Positions 50,101-63,942 are shown, counted from the stretch's first letter. The stretch: DNA of 64,000 nucleotides from Emiliania huxleyi CCMP1516 (GCF_000372725.1 NW_005195736.1:58684-122683); one strand, 5' to 3'. Notes: a model not told the origin generated them from the sequence alone. Made by a program: numbers and translations.

Positions 50101-51516
50101 CTACGGTCCCCACGTCTCGATCTTCTTGGGCAGCAGCTCCTCCGACAGGTCCTCTCCGTGGCCTAGGCAGCCGCGCTCACCCTTGCCCCAGGTAAAGACG
50201 GCTCCGTCGGCGGTGATGGCGAGGCTGTGGTCGCCTCCAGCCGACACAGCGACGACGCGCTTGCCAGCCAAAGCCTCGATCTTCTTCGGCAGCAGCTGGT
50301 CCTGCTGGTCGTCGTGGCCCAACATGCCAAAACCTCCGTGGCTGCAGCTCCAGACGGCGCCGTCGGCGGCGATGACGAGGTTGTGGTAGCATCCCGCCGA
50401 CACAGCGACGACGTGCTGGCCAGCAAAGGCTTCGACCTTCTTCGGCAGCAGCTGGTCTTCCTCGTCGCCGTGGCCCAGCTGGCCAAAGCCTCCCATGCCC
50501 CAGCTCCAGACGGCGCCGTCGGCAGTGATGGCGAAGCTGTGGCTTTCTCCAGCCGAGACAGCGACGACACGCCGCCCAGTGAAGGCCTCGACCTTCTTGG
50601 GCAGCAGCTGGTGCTGTCGGTCGCCGTGGCCCAGCTTGCCAAAGCCTCCCATGCCCCAGCTCCAGAGAGCGCCGTCGCCGGTGATAGCGATGCTGTGACG
50701 CTCTCCTGCCGACACAGCGACGACGTGCTGGCCAGCCAAGGCCTCGGTCTTCTTGGGCAGCAGCTGCTTCTGCTGGTCGCCGTGGCCCAGGATGCCAGAG
50801 TAACCATAGCCCCAGCTCCAGACAGCGCCATCGGCGGTGAGGGCGAGGCTGTGCGACCCTCCAGCCGAGACAGCGACGACGCTCTGGCCCGCCAACGCCT
50901 CGACCTTCTTTGGCTGCCACTGGCTCTCCTCGTCGCCGTGGCCCAACCGGCCTTGGCCTCCATAGCCCCAGCTCCAAACGGCGCCGCTGCTGGTGAGGGC
51001 GAGGCTGTGGCAAGCTCCTGCCGCCACGCTCACGGCGCGCTCACCGCCCAGCGTGGAAGGGGTGTGGGTCGGCGTGTTGAGCCGCGTCACACCCTCGCCA
51101 TGGCCGAGGAGGGGGAAATCCGTCGCGTCGCCGCATGCCGAGAGCCGCCCCTCGCCGTCGATGAAGGCGCTGTGAGAAAGGCCTGCGGCCGCCCTCGCCG
51201 GCGGGTTGGACGCGCGCAGCAGCGCAGAACAGCACAGCCACCGCACGGCGCAGCCCTCGCCCTCAGGCAGCGCCGGCAGCTCGAAGCCGCGCTCTTGCGC
51301 CCACAAGCGGATGCCGTCCTCCGCAAGCGAGGCGTGGAAGAGCAGCGAGACGGCCGCGACGCGAGCGATGTCGGCGGGGTCGCAGCGAGAGAGGGCGCGC
51401 ACGAGGAGGTCCGTGGGGAGGTCGAGGAGGCGGGCGGGCGGCGGCGTGTCTGGCGAGGGAGCGGCGGTGGAGGCGGCGGCGAGGCGGCGCGAGCGGCGGC
51501 GCGGCGGGGCAGACAT
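50101..51516 (-). CDS. F-box protein with RCC1-type beta-propeller repeats
   Basis: 471 residues from ATG 51516 (MSAPPRRRSRRLAAAS). Residues ~25-75 match an F-box (LLDLPTDLLVRALSRCDPAD, VAAVSLLFHASL). From ~130 to the end there are seven RCC1-type units of ~52 residues, each with VVAVSAGGSHSLALTADGAVWSWG-like blocks (the core VVAVSAG / HSLALT / WSWG / GxLGHG). The repeat units are unusually alike, indicating recent internal duplication. F-box proteins recruit substrates to SCF ubiquitin ligases, and the propeller is the likely substrate binder. Confidence 0.85.
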   Translation of the reverse strand: MSAPPRRRSRRLAAASTAAPSPDTPPPARLLDLPTDLLVRALSRCDPADIARVAAVSLLFHASLAEDGIRLWAQERGFELPALPEGEGCAVRWLCCSALLRASNPPARAAAGLSHSAFIDGEGRLSACGDATDFPLLGHGEGVTRLNTPTHTPSTLGGERAVSVAAGACHSLALTSSGAVWSWGYGGQGRLGHGDEESQWQPKKVEALAGQSVVAVSAGGSHSLALTADGAVWSWGYGYSGILGHGDQQKQLLPKKTEALAGQHVVAVSAGERHSIAITGDGALWSWGMGGFGKLGHGDRQHQLLPKKVEAFTGRRVVAVSAGESHSFAITADGAVWSWGMGGFGQLGHGDEEDQLLPKKVEAFAGQHVVAVSAGCYHNLVIAADGAVWSCSHGGFGMLGHDDQQDQLLPKKIEALAGKRVVAVSAGGDHSLAITADGAVFTWGKGERGCLGHGEDLSEELLPKKIETWGP

Positions 51517-52205
51517 CGCGAGGAAAAGAAAATCTTGCCTGCACGCGTTGAGATATAGTCGAGACGCAGCCGAGACGCAGGCGAGACGCAGCCGAGATGC
51601 AGTCGGAGGCGATGGTGCCGAGTTGTGCGGCGCCCCTTCACGCTCTCTCCACAACTGTGCCTAGGCGTCCTCTCCTCTGTGCTCAAGCTGCTGCCTCCGC
51701 CGGAGCCCGCTCGCCTCGGAGCTCCGCACCGCGCGGCGCTCCTTGCGTGCCGCCGAGTGAGAGCCAGTGTGGGCAGCGGCGAGGGGAGTGGTGAGCAGCG
51801 TGCTGCGCGAACGACCAACGAGTTGTGTCGGTGCACGGTGGCGGGTTCGTGTCGGGCGTCGGTCCGGTCTCTCGGGTCCCGGTGCGTGGTCCTTGCTCCT
51901 TCTGCGTTGTGGCATGTGGGCGACGTTCGGTGTGTATGGTTGCTGTATCACGTGTCAGTTGTACGTCTAACATCTCTGAATCGTGCGCCAAATGGAGCGC
52001 CCATTCAGATAAAACTAACTCAACGGTGACCGGGCCGAGCAGGTCGCGATCACACACCATGCTAAAGGACCGCTGCACACATGCCCGTCTACATGCAACA
52101 CATAAATACGAGCTCAGGCGCGACATGGCGGAGCGGCGGGACGAGCGCGAGCACAGGACCCACCGACCCAAGGGCCTGAGGCTGCGCTGCCGCCTGCGCA
52201 TCCGC
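51517..52205. other. Intergenic, no recognised gene
   Basis: No conserved frame was found between the F-box gene and the small membrane-protein gene. Confidence 0.5.
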
Positions 52206-52481
52206 TCAAACAGGAAAATCTGTGATCAGGCCGGAGAGCACGAGCAGAAAGCCGACGCCGAGGATCGCGATTATGCCGTAGTCGAGCGGCTCGAGCGGAC
52301 TCGAGAAGTCCGGCCACTCCTTCTGTGCGCCATCCTGCATGAGCAGCGCTTCAGATGCCCGAGCGGGTGCGGGCCCGGTTGTCGCACCGACACCGAGAAG
52401 GCCCGGACGTGGAGGCGCAAGCACGAGGGCCTCCGCGGCGACGGCTAGGCACAGCAACGCCGTAGTGGTGGAAGATGGCAT
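52206..52481 (-). CDS. Small protein with signal sequence and one membrane segment
   Basis: 91 residues from ATG 52481. The N-terminus MPSSTTTALLCLAVAAEALV is a signal-peptide-like helix, followed by a Pro/Gly/Ala-rich stretch. Then come EWPDFSSPLEPLDYGIIAIL and GVGFLLVLSGLITDFPV, a single membrane segment. The layout would suit a thylakoid or secreted small membrane protein of an alga with a bipartite targeting signal, but that is inference. No family is recognised. Confidence 0.5.
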   Translation of the reverse strand: MPSSTTTALLCLAVAAEALVLAPPRPGLLGVGATTGPAPARASEALLMQDGAQKEWPDFSSPLEPLDYGIIAILGVGFLLVLSGLITDFPV

Positions 52482-52682
52482 TGTCGTCGCTGCACCGGGA
52501 CCTCGTCGTCGGAGCAGCTGTGGAGGATGTTAACCACGGTTTTCTTCTTTTGGGGATCGAACTATTAAAGTCTTTTCTTTTAGAGAGTGCGTTATCCTTT
52601 CTTTTTGAGCTTAGCCTTCATCACCGCACTATTTCTTTTTTGACACAGGCTTCCCACACCCTGCCTTCAGCGGCTGTCGAAA

Positions 52683-53781
52683 ATGGCCGCTTCTGGCCCG
52701 GCGCTGGACCTCCTCCAGCGTGTCCAGGTTGTGCCGTACTCGGTCCTCGGGCAGCAGCTCGTGCGCGGCGAGGGCGTCGTGGACCGGGCCGGCCCTCCTG
52801 ACGCCGGCATTGTGTTTTGCGACCCGGCCGGGCTGCCCTTCATTCAGCGCACCGGCCCTGGTGGCGCGGGCGGCGCGTCGGGCGCCATCTACGACTTTCT
52901 CGGCATCCGCGACGACGACGCCTTCCCGGAGCCGGTGCGCGAGGCTGTGACGGCGGTCGGCCTCGCAAAGCACCACGCGTACCCGCAGGAGGAGGGAGGG
53001 CCCCTCCACTGCATCCACACCGTCGGTCCGAACTTCAACCGCCGGTGCGCCGCCCCTCCCGCCGTCTCGCCGCGCCGGCGGCCGCGCGGGCCGCGCCTCT
53101 CACCGGCCGCGCGCCGCCCGGCCGCCGCCTCGTCCAGGCGCGACGATGGCGGCCAACACTCTCGCGAGGAGGCGCAGGAGGAGCTCGCCGCGGCGTACAA
53201 GAACGTGCTCTGCGAGTTCCACGCGGCGGCGAGCGGCGAGGGCGGCCCGACGCAGCTGAGGCTGCTGCCCATCTCCGGCGGCATCTTTGCCGGCCCCTTT
53301 GCCGATGAGATTGCGCCGCTGACGATGGACGCGCTCGGCGCGGCGGCGGCGGAGCTGCCTCCAGAGGTGCCTCCAGAGGCGGGGGCTGGACTCGAGGAGG
53401 GAGCTCCGCGCTGACCCCCCCCCCCCCCCTCCCGCACAGGTGAGCGCCCATATCCTCGCGCCTGCCAGCCCGCCGCTGCTCCTCTGCGTCTTTCTGCGCG
53501 ACGAGCTCGACGCCTTCGAGCGGGCGCACAGGATCGCCACGGGCGAGGAGGCGCCGCTGCCCGACGCGTCCGCATCCACCGAAGCGCCCGCCGAAGCGGC
53601 TGCTGAAGCGCCCGCCGAAGCGGCTGCTGAAGCGCCCGCCGAGGCGCCTGCCGAGGCGCCCGCCGAGGCGCCCGCCGACGCCGCACCGCCCGATGCCGAC
53701 GCCGCACCGCCCGATGCCGCTGATGACGACGACGCCTCACTCAAGCGCAAGCCCGACGGGTCACCGGCTCGGAGCGAATGA
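52683..53781 (+). CDS. Macro-domain (ADP-ribose-binding) protein with Ala/Glu/Pro-repeat tail
   Basis: Model: exons 52683-53044, 53138-53366 and 53440-53781, 310 residues, GT-AG introns of 93 and 73 bp, phases consistent. The macrodomain signature is GIVFCDPAGLPFIQRTG followed by GPGGAGGASGAIYDFLGI, the ADP-ribose loop. LRLLPISGGIFAGPF gives the second loop, and PPLLLCVFLRDELDAFERAH the last strand/helix. The tail has tandem EAPAEAAA units and an acidic Lys/Arg end. Macrodomains hydrolyse or bind ADP-ribose adducts. The first intron could be read through because its length is a multiple of three. Confidence 0.75.
53567..53700 (+). repeat. Tandem GAAGCGCCCGCC-type repeat coding for EAPAEAAA
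   Basis: Units of 12-15 bp within the macrodomain gene's last exon; in frame, so the length is free to vary. Confidence 0.8.
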
Positions 53782-54078
53782 GAGGATGCCCGAAATGATT
53801 GTGCAAGCATGCGCTTGAGAGCTCACGTCGTGCCGCCAAAAGGACGCACCCCCCCCCCCCCCCAATGCACGTGTCTCGTGCTTATGTCGTGTGGCGTCTT
53901 CTCGGCGGAACACCGGAACTCTGGTTTATCTCCGTCCGCCCAGCGAGCCAGCGCCTCCCTCTCGTCCTGTCGCGCGCGCGCACACACACGCCGCGCACGC
54001 GTCACAACCGTTGTCGCACTCTCATCTCCGCCATACACTCAGGTCTCTTCACTAACTTCGTTATCGTTTTCCGACGCA

Positions 54079-54957
54079 TCAATTTAAACCAGCGCTGCTA
54101 CTCGAAAACGGGTCTTCTCCAGCCGCATACTCGACGCTATCCAGCACCAGGCCGTGCGGCGGAGCTGTGATCGGCACAGACTCGCCGCGGCGGAAGCGTC
54201 CGTCCGCGAGCGCCTCGAGTAGTTCGCCGCCCTCCATCTCGCCGTAGCCAACCTTCACCAGGCTGCCCACCAGGTTCCGAACCATCTTGTACAAGAAACG
54301 GTCGCCGCGGACGGTGAAGGCCCATCGCCCGGCCGAGGAGGCCTCGGAGAGGCCACCCTGCGAGAGGCGCAGCTCCGAGAGGGTGCACACCGGGTCGACC
54401 TCGACGCTCCGCTCGCCGCCGCGCGGCCGGTTGCCGAACGCGGCGAACGAGTGCGTCCCGAGCATCGCCGCCGCCGTCGACGCCACTGCGGCGGCGTCCC
54501 AGCCGGGCCGGCCGCGACGCGGCGGCGCATGCCACTCGTGCAGTCTCCGGAGCGGGTCGCGCGTGCTCGCCGTCGACAGCCGGTAGGTGTACTGCTTGCC
54601 GACGTTGGAGCGCACGTCAAAGCCGTCGGCGACGAGCGCGGCGCAGCGCACGCACACCTCTGGCGGCAGCAGCGCGTTGAGCGAGTAGGCGAGCCGGGCG
54701 GTGTCGAGGCGGCTCCGGCGATCGGGCGGCACCGCGTCGTCGAGCGAGAGCGTGCAGACCTGCCCGGCTGCGTGCACGCCGGCATCGGTGCGGCTGGCAG
54801 CCTCGAGGAGTGGCAGCGACGGCTGCTGGCCCGGCTGCAGGTCGCTCTCCGAGCAGCCAAGCACGCGGGCCAGCGCGGGGCGGAGAGCGACTTCTCGCAG
54901 GTCGGTCCAGCCGCGGTACGGCGTGCCGTCGTACGAGACCAGCAGCGCGAGCCGCAT
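54079..54957 (-). CDS. tRNA pseudouridine synthase, TruA/Pus3 family
   Basis: 292 residues from ATG 54957 (MRLALLVSYDGTPYRGW); the frame upstream (to 55101) is intergenic/repeat and has no homology. LLVSYDGTPYRGW is the N-terminal substrate strand and EAASRTDAGVHAAGQ holds the catalytic Asp in the invariant RTDxGVHA motif. VGKQYTYRLSTAS has the conserved Tyr/Arg, and FTVRGDRFLYKMVRNLVGSL the C-terminal RNA-binding helix with its Arg. Such enzymes make pseudouridine 38-40 in tRNA anticodon arms. The protein is single exon and near the family's usual length (~270). Confidence 0.9.
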   Translation of the reverse strand: MRLALLVSYDGTPYRGWTDLREVALRPALARVLGCSESDLQPGQQPSLPLLEAASRTDAGVHAAGQVCTLSLDDAVPPDRRSRLDTARLAYSLNALLPPEVCVRCAALVADGFDVRSNVGKQYTYRLSTASTRDPLRRLHEWHAPPRRGRPGWDAAAVASTAAAMLGTHSFAAFGNRPRGGERSVEVDPVCTLSELRLSQGGLSEASSAGRWAFTVRGDRFLYKMVRNLVGSLVKVGYGEMEGGELLEALADGRFRRGESVPITAPPHGLVLDSVEYAAGEDPFSSSSAGLN

Positions 54958-55026
54958 TGCAGAGAAGGGCGACCCAGGGCGGCGCGGCCGTCCCTCGAGG
55001 GGCACACCGGATGAGCGCCGAGGTGT

Positions 55027-55255
55027 AAGGCGCGCGATACACGCTGTTTTGAGCTGTCGCTGACCCGTGTGCGGGGTAACCCGCGCACGGGGAAGCTTCA
55101 CGGGTTCGAGCCGTCAAACATTGAGCAGCGGAGGTGTGCCGAGGGGGACCGGGAGGCGGTAAGCCGTCGTCGCCCGGCGCTGCATGCAGCACCGTGGCGA
55201 TGGCGCTAAGAGGTTCCTCTTTTCCGCGCCCCCCCCCGCAAGGCGCGCGATACAC
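55027..55255 (+). repeat. Repeat E copy 2 flanked by 16 bp AAGGCGCGCGATACAC
   Basis: The repeat body is at 55097-55255. AAGGCGCGCGATACAC occurs at 55027-55042 and again at the end, 55240-55255. Copy 1 at 46389-46545 ends in the same 16-mer but lacks the upstream one. It lies just upstream of the TruA-type gene's start. Confidence 0.7.
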
Positions 55256-55614
55256 TCCAAACAGGGGACCCCGAACCAAGTACCACCGGAAGTCTCAGGC
55301 TGACAGGCGACTCAGTTACGCGCGAGGGCCCCTCGGCACAGCCGCCTCGCGACTAGCGGGGACCCAAAGGGGTGCCGGCATAGACCCTCTTTCCTCGCGG
55401 CGCACTCGGCTTCGCCTCGTGGTGGGAAGCGAACTGCACACCGCGAGTCTCCACCCAATAGCGCTATAGCGCACCTAGTCCTTGTGGCTGAGACTGGGGA
55501 GGTATCGAGTGGGAGTTCACAGCCTTGTTATGAGAAGAAAATACGTCCTATGGCGCTATGCGCTGGTCTGTGAGAGGTTGAGGTGCGCACCTCAACCTCT
55601 CACCGCCGTGGTGC

Positions 55615-57358
55615 TCATGCTGGCCTGGGTTCTGGAAAGAAGGCCGGAATGTCCTCAGATGAGATGACAGCACCCGCCAGCTGCGGCCCATGCACTACAT
55701 CAAGGTCCGGTGGCGGCGGTGGCGCGGGTGGCGCCGGTGGCGAAGGCGTCCCCGGTGGCGGCGACGGAGGTGGTGACGGAGGGGCCGGCGCTGCCGGCGG
55801 CGACGGAGGCGACGGAGGCATCAGCGCGTAAGGATACTCGATGCACGCGGGCAGCCCAATCTCCGCAGCGAGGGGTCCGGAATTAGCGCCCGCGCCCGCC
55901 TGAATAATGGCCGTGAGCGACCCGTCGGGGGTCGGCCAGGCACTCGTCGGGAGCTGGGCCTGGTCAGCCACGAAGGAGGCGAGCGGCGTCTTCGTGTCTG
56001 GCAACATTCCACCAGCGAGGCCAACCACCTCCGCGTCCGTGAGGGCGTCGCCCCAAATCGTGAAGGAGGCGATCTTGGCCGCGAGGTCCTCGTCGCGAGA
56101 GTAGCGCGAGTGCAGGGTGATGTCGTCCGTGAAGGCGACGTTCGACTGTGCGTACACGAAGATCCACGCGTCGTAGCGGGGCATCGATGAGAAGGCGACG
56201 GGCGTGCCGCTCTCGTAAGAGTAGTACTTCCTGACTACCCAGTTCGAGCCGATGGACATGCTGCCGCCCCCCACGATCGCAAACCATCCGGAGCCCAACC
56301 CTGGCCGCGCATCGAAGAGGTAGTCCCAGGAGAAAGTGTCTTGCGCGGCGTCCATTCGCAGCCAACACGAGACGGCCCTGACGCCGGCGACGCGCGGCAG
56401 CTGCACATGCGCCTCGTCCGCAAGCGTGTTGCCCGGGCTGAACCAGCGGGAGACGCACGGCGACGGCGGCGGAGGCGGCGAAGGAAGCGGCGATGTCGAT
56501 GGAAGTGCCGATGGGGATGGCGGCGGAGACTGCCCCGAAGAGGCACAGTCTACCCCTGCCGAGCAGCACGCCTGCTGGCACCACCCCAGGGCAACCATCT
56601 GACAGCAGCTGCCCGATGATACCACCGATGAGCACGTACTAAGAGCAACGCCTCCGTCGGCTAGGCTTGAGCAGTCTTGCGGGGGGGGCTGAGGTGGCGA
56701 CGGCGATGCAACACCCGCTGAGACGCTCAGCTCTGGGCTGCGGCTCGCGGCGCCGGTCCGGGCGGCGGCCGCGGCTCTTGCCAGTCTTCGGCTTACGCCA
56801 GCACCTTGAGGGTGGCGAGGATGGCGAGGGCGGCGGAGACGGCGGCGATGACAACGGTGGCGGCGGCAGCGGTGATGGTAGAGGGGGGGGGGCTACGAGC
56901 GCCACCTCGAAGTGCTCGATGCGCTGGTAGCAGTGGCCGCTTCGACCAACCGGGCAGGCTCCGTCACCAGGGCTCGGTTCAGGGCTCGGTCGCGGCAGGC
57001 CCAGGTCCCTGTAGGTGTCGTAGGTGAAAGAAAATCCGTCGTAAGTGAAAGAAAATCCGTCGTAGGTGTATGGGCAATCCAAAGTGAGGGCCACCTGCCC
57101 GAGGCCCGTCCAGCTGGCGCCGTTCCAGCCGTCACCATGCGAATCGCACATGAGCAGGGTGCACTGCATGCCAACTGAGAGCGAGACGTACCATGTTGCG
57201 TCGCGGGCGCTTTGAGAGATGACCTCCTTCCCCTCGCAGGTCAGAGTCCAGCTCACATCCTCAGGGTAGGATCCTCCCGTCGTCGTGATGGTGTATACCG
57301 CGGCCGGGCTGAACGGCGGTGCCGGTGGAACTGGTGGCCGGCCAAATGGCCATGCCAT
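55615..57358 (-). CDS. Proline-rich surface-type protein with Cys and LamG-like modules
   Basis: Two minus-strand frames joined by an intron near 56640-56700. The first, 57358-~56700, has TITTTGGSYPEDVSWTLTC and MQCTLLMCDSHGDGWNGAS (a DSxGDGWNGA block), then PPSPPP linkers. A short tandem duplication there encodes DGFSFTY twice. The second, 56625-55615, has SCCQMVALGWCQQACCSAG, a proline linker, a LamG/concanavalin-like domain (VRAVSCWLRMDAAQDTFSWD, AAKIASFTIWGDALTDAEVV) and a PPSPPP C-terminus. The protein is probably secreted or wall-associated, related in design to the 10.4-12.9 kb protein. The start is uncertain. Confidence 0.6.
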
Positions 57359-57451
57359 AGCTGTGTGGCATACCTTTTGCAGCAGGGAGAGGCGCGCAAT
57401 TCACCCGCAGCCGCTGCCGCGACGGTGGTGCGCGAGACACCTCGAATCTAG

Positions 57452-57795
57452 GATTCCGATACTGGGGGTCCGTGAGATCCTCCGGAGAGCGGCGGACGTG
57501 CTACAGAACAAGCTGACGCGGGCCCAGTACCTCGATGAGGTGACTTGGACCACCAAGAGCTGGCTGGGGCTGCAGAAGCAGCGCATCTCAGTCGTTCTTC
57601 ACACGGCCATCGCAGAGCAGGTCGTGAATGAGCTTGCCTGTGGCGGGGGTGGGCGGGTGCACGGAGCTAAGTGCCTCGCCACCCTCGCAGGAGTCGCTTA
57701 GGCGGCTCCCGTGGTGTACCTGTGTTCGTGCCAGTGCGCGCCAGTCCCGTGCCCAGTGTTGTGCGAGGGAGTTTTGTTGTAAGATTCCGATACTG
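57452..57795 (+). mobile_element. Family A retroelement copy A3 with 13 bp target-site duplication
   Basis: GATTCCGATACTG occurs exactly at 57452-57464 and 57783-57795; flanking bases differ. The inserted 318 bp (57465-57782) is a 5'-truncated family A end: in-frame VREILRRAADVLQNKLTRAQ, to TAG 57699-57701, then the ~80 bp 3' region ending GAGGGAGTTTTGTTGTAA. It sits ~95 bp upstream of the proline-rich gene's first ATG. Confidence 0.9.
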
Positions 57796-58579
57796 AGTAC
57801 ACATTTTACGGGCCGTGGCGTAACAATTTCATCCAACTTGGCAAATTCAATTTCGGCGCGGCGTGCGGAACAATTTCATCCAGTTTCGGCGCGGGATCAC
57901 TCTCGGCCCGAAACGGCCCGGTGGCGCCAAGCTGGGCCGATGGCGTGCACAAGAAGCCTGGTGTGCCTTCGGCCTTCGTTCGCCCGTGTGTGTGCGTGCC
58001 TTCGCCCTGTGTGGTGTGTGCCTTCGCCCTGCCTGCCTGCCTGTGTGCCTTCGGCCTTCGCCCTGTGTATGTGTGCCTTCGCCCGCTCTAACACGAGAGT
58101 CGAGACCCACACAGAACCTCCCACTCATAAACCCTCGCTCGCAGCGCAGCATCAAGCACAAACAACCCGGATGTGTGTGTGTGTAGAAGTGCAGGTGCTA
58201 GGCCCCCGCCGCGCAGCAAGAAACTGCTGTTGCGCATTGTCCCAGCAGTATAACGGAGACCCAAGACAGCAACGTGAACGGAGCACGGAGGCAAAGGCAA
58301 AGCCACCCACCGCAGCTCCCCTACTCCAACGCGCGAGTGACAGTTTGGTTGGGATGGCAACAGTCGAGATACCTCGCACTCCATAGAGAGAATGAAAGCC
58401 GACCCGCCCCCAAGTCTAGCGAGGTACTCCCACGCCTCTCGGGGTTTTAGTCTGGCCGAGTCAACCCGAGAGGGGCGAGCCTCGGCGAGTCTGTTTTCAC
58501 AGCAGGCTGGACCGGCAGATCAAGTCCGGCGCACCTGTGCTTTAGCCTCCTGTGTTGAGCACTTCGCTGACCAGGCCCA
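57796..58579. other. Intergenic with direct repeat and (G)TGTGCCTTCGCC tandem repeats
   Basis: AACAATTTCATCCA occurs twice (57828-57841 and 57870-57883), each with a TTTCGGCGCG block. 57955-58085 repeats GTGTGCCTTCGCCCTG units. No gene was found; this is the upstream region of the GH1 gene. Confidence 0.55.
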
Positions 58580-61632
<3,053 letters not shown>

Positions 61633-61725
61633 GACTCGCGGCCTAGTGCGATGCGTCGAGAGGCGTTGACATGTTTGGAGCAAATGGAGTCTGTTGGTTA
61701 AAGCCGTAGTTAGAGTATAGAGAGG

Positions 61726-62976
61726 GTGAAGCGCTTCACCGACTTTGACAGCGTCGCGGCGCGGTGTAACTTCGACTGGCCTGCAGCATCGAATGAGCCG
61801 AAACGAGGCACGAGGGCGACGCACTTCGTACGCTACGAGGAGATACAATTAGGCAAGGCAGCTGCGCAGGTGATGGTCCTGTTTGCAGAGAGGGGAGTCA
61901 AGGAAGGCCAAGAAATCACATGGTCATATGGGGACTCATATACAGGAGCCACCGCAAGGAGATGGGATACAGGGCGGGGACCAGGGCGGATCCGAACGCA
62001 ATAACACCCCAGCAAGCGCGGACGGCATTCGCGAGATACTGCAAAAAGATAGACGTGACGAAGGAGGAGCTAGCGTGGAACTTTGGATGCATATCGGCAA
62101 GCCAAAATAACGAGCAGGAGGCTGTCCTGGTGCGTGAGCTAATCCTGAGCAACAATAAGCGACTGTACCACGGAGCACAGAGCGCAGCAGACAGGACGGC
62201 GGCGACGGCGGACATGGCAGAGACGAGTGTGAAACAAAGGGCGGCGGGCATGGAGGGCGGTAGCGACGGGGATGGAGACGGTGACGGTGGCGAGGGAGAG
62301 GAAGGGGGTCCATTAACACCAGACAGCGAGAGGGGCAGGGAGGAAAGGGGGAGAGAGGAAGCCAACGCGACGTGCGCAGAGGATGAGGATATAAACTGGG
62401 ACGACGCAGCGGAGGGGATAGGCGAGGGAATCGAGGGACCGGAGGGCTTTCGCGACAGCGACGATGACGACGAAGAAAGGGGAGGGGACGGAGGGGCGAC
62501 ACGCAGGAGGAGCGAAATCGCTAACGGCCCGAGCAGAGAGGGCGACGGCGGGGCACGAGGGAACAACGGAGACGCTACCGATGACGCGAACCGAGGCACG
62601 GACGCCGGCGGGGACGGGGAGGGCGACAGCGACGTCGAGGTTGACGCAACCGTATCGAGAGCGCCACCCAAAAAGGGGCGGACAGCCATGGAGGTCACCG
62701 AATGGAGGGCGAACGGCACGATGCGAAAAGGCAGGGCGAGGCGGATGGAGAAAGAAGTGCCGAGAAGGCCATGGTGGAGGGGAGGGACGGGAGGACGAAA
62801 GAAGGGCGAGGAGGACGAGCGGCCCGCACAGACCGCGAGCAGACAGCGCCTGCTGGCCATTTCGAGACATTCGCCAAGAACGCTAGCTACATGGGAGGGC
62901 TTCGTGAAGGATGGATTGAAAAACATTCGAACAAAGAAGAGGCGACGGGAGGAACCGGCGGAGGATGCAGTGACGT

Positions 62977-62978
<2 letters not shown>
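61726..62978 (+). CDS. SET-like fragment followed by long acidic/Gly-rich frame, uncertain
   Basis: 61726-~61950 reads a SET-domain C-terminal end: VMVLFAERGVKEGQEITWSY, GDSY. From ~61970 a shifted frame continues (MGYRAGTRADPNAITPQQAR, KKIDVTKEELAWNFGCISAS). It leads into an acidic, Gly/Asp/Arg-rich region ending at 62978 in a basic stretch (NIRTKKRRREEP) and the CA tract. Reading the two frames together requires an indel. The composition resembles the family B ORF's charged style, so a mobile-element origin is possible. Function is unknown. Confidence 0.35.
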
Positions 62979-63051
<73 letters not shown>

Positions 63052-63073
63052 AGAGAAAGAGAGAGAGAGAGAA
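62977..63073. repeat. (CA)n then (GA)n microsatellite
   Basis: About 72 bp of CA to 63048, followed by AGAGAGAAAGAGAGAG. It directly follows the stop of the acidic frame. Confidence 0.95.
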
Positions 63074-63098
63074 CCTCCTTATCAGCTGGTCGGCCGCC

Positions 63099-63806
63099 AT
63101 GTGGGCCTCCGGGCCTGCTGCGGCGGCGCGGCCGGTTGAGGCCGGGCTCGGCCCGGCCCGCGACGGCTGGCCGCCGACGAGCGCGCTCGCGCTGCTCGTC
63201 AAGATGGCGGCGGTGGCGATTGCGGCGACAAAAGTTCAGGCGTACAGCGCTCAGGCGCCTGTCGTCTTTCTGTCGCATTTCGCACACGCGCGCGCTCCGC
63301 GAGGGCATGAGCCTTCCGCGATTCGATCCCGCAGCCAAAAGCTGCTCGCTCGAACCGCGGCCGACTCTGCCATCGCGGCCGCAGCTGTTGAGCTCTTCGC
63401 AGAAGACTGGTGCCTCATATGCTGCCTCCCTGCGGATGCTCCCGGCGAGCCTGGCGGTCCGCTGTACTACAAGGATGTGCTGACTCGATTCTACCTCGAA
63501 TTCTTCTACCCCCGCGACCCCACGAACGAATGTGACAGGACCATCGGGTCCTTCAGCCACCAAAGCGTGATCACCCGAGAGCAGCTGAGCCTGCCTCTGG
63601 CCTCGCCTCCCTCTCCTTCAGGCATTCGTGGCATCCGATGGGTCGCCCAGAGTATCGACCTCTGGCTTGTCAGCCGCGGTCACTTGATGACCCCCTTGAA
63701 GTACAGCGATCGCCAACTCGCTGGCCTCTTCGCAGGCCCCCCCGACCGCGTCGAACTCATCGGCGCGGGCTCTCTCGGCTACGGGACCGGCCCCAGCTTC
63801 GGCTGA
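63099..63806 (+). CDS. Unrecognised ORF
   Basis: 235 codons from ATG 63099. After a low-complexity N-terminus the middle looks folded: SAIAAAAVELFAEDWCLICC, YYKDVLTRFYLEFFYPRD, GIRWVAQSIDLWLVSRGHLM, LKYSDRQLAGLFAGPP. No family is recognised, and no intron was inferred. The frame is flanked by CA tracts on both sides. Confidence 0.4.
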   Translation: MWASGPAAAARPVEAGLGPARDGWPPTSALALLVKMAAVAIAATKVQAYSAQAPVVFLSHFAHARAPRGHEPSAIRSRSQKLLARTAADSAIAAAAVELFAEDWCLICCLPADAPGEPGGPLYYKDVLTRFYLEFFYPRDPTNECDRTIGSFSHQSVITREQLSLPLASPPSPSGIRGIRWVAQSIDLWLVSRGHLMTPLKYSDRQLAGLFAGPPDRVELIGAGSLGYGTGPSFG

Positions 63807-63870
63807 GGGCTGACAAGCTGCCGAGCCCAAATCACTGTGAGAGTCGTGATTTCTTGTTGGTCTTTAAAAA

Positions 63871-63942
<72 letters not shown>
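63871..63942. repeat. (CA)n microsatellite
   Basis: About 70 bp of uninterrupted CA. Confidence 0.97.

Noticed and set aside
55075-55120. tRNA gene at the GGTTCGAG of repeat E
   Set aside because: Only a 4 bp T-stem; no acceptor or D-arm pairing in either direction. Kept as a SINE-like B-box resemblance only.
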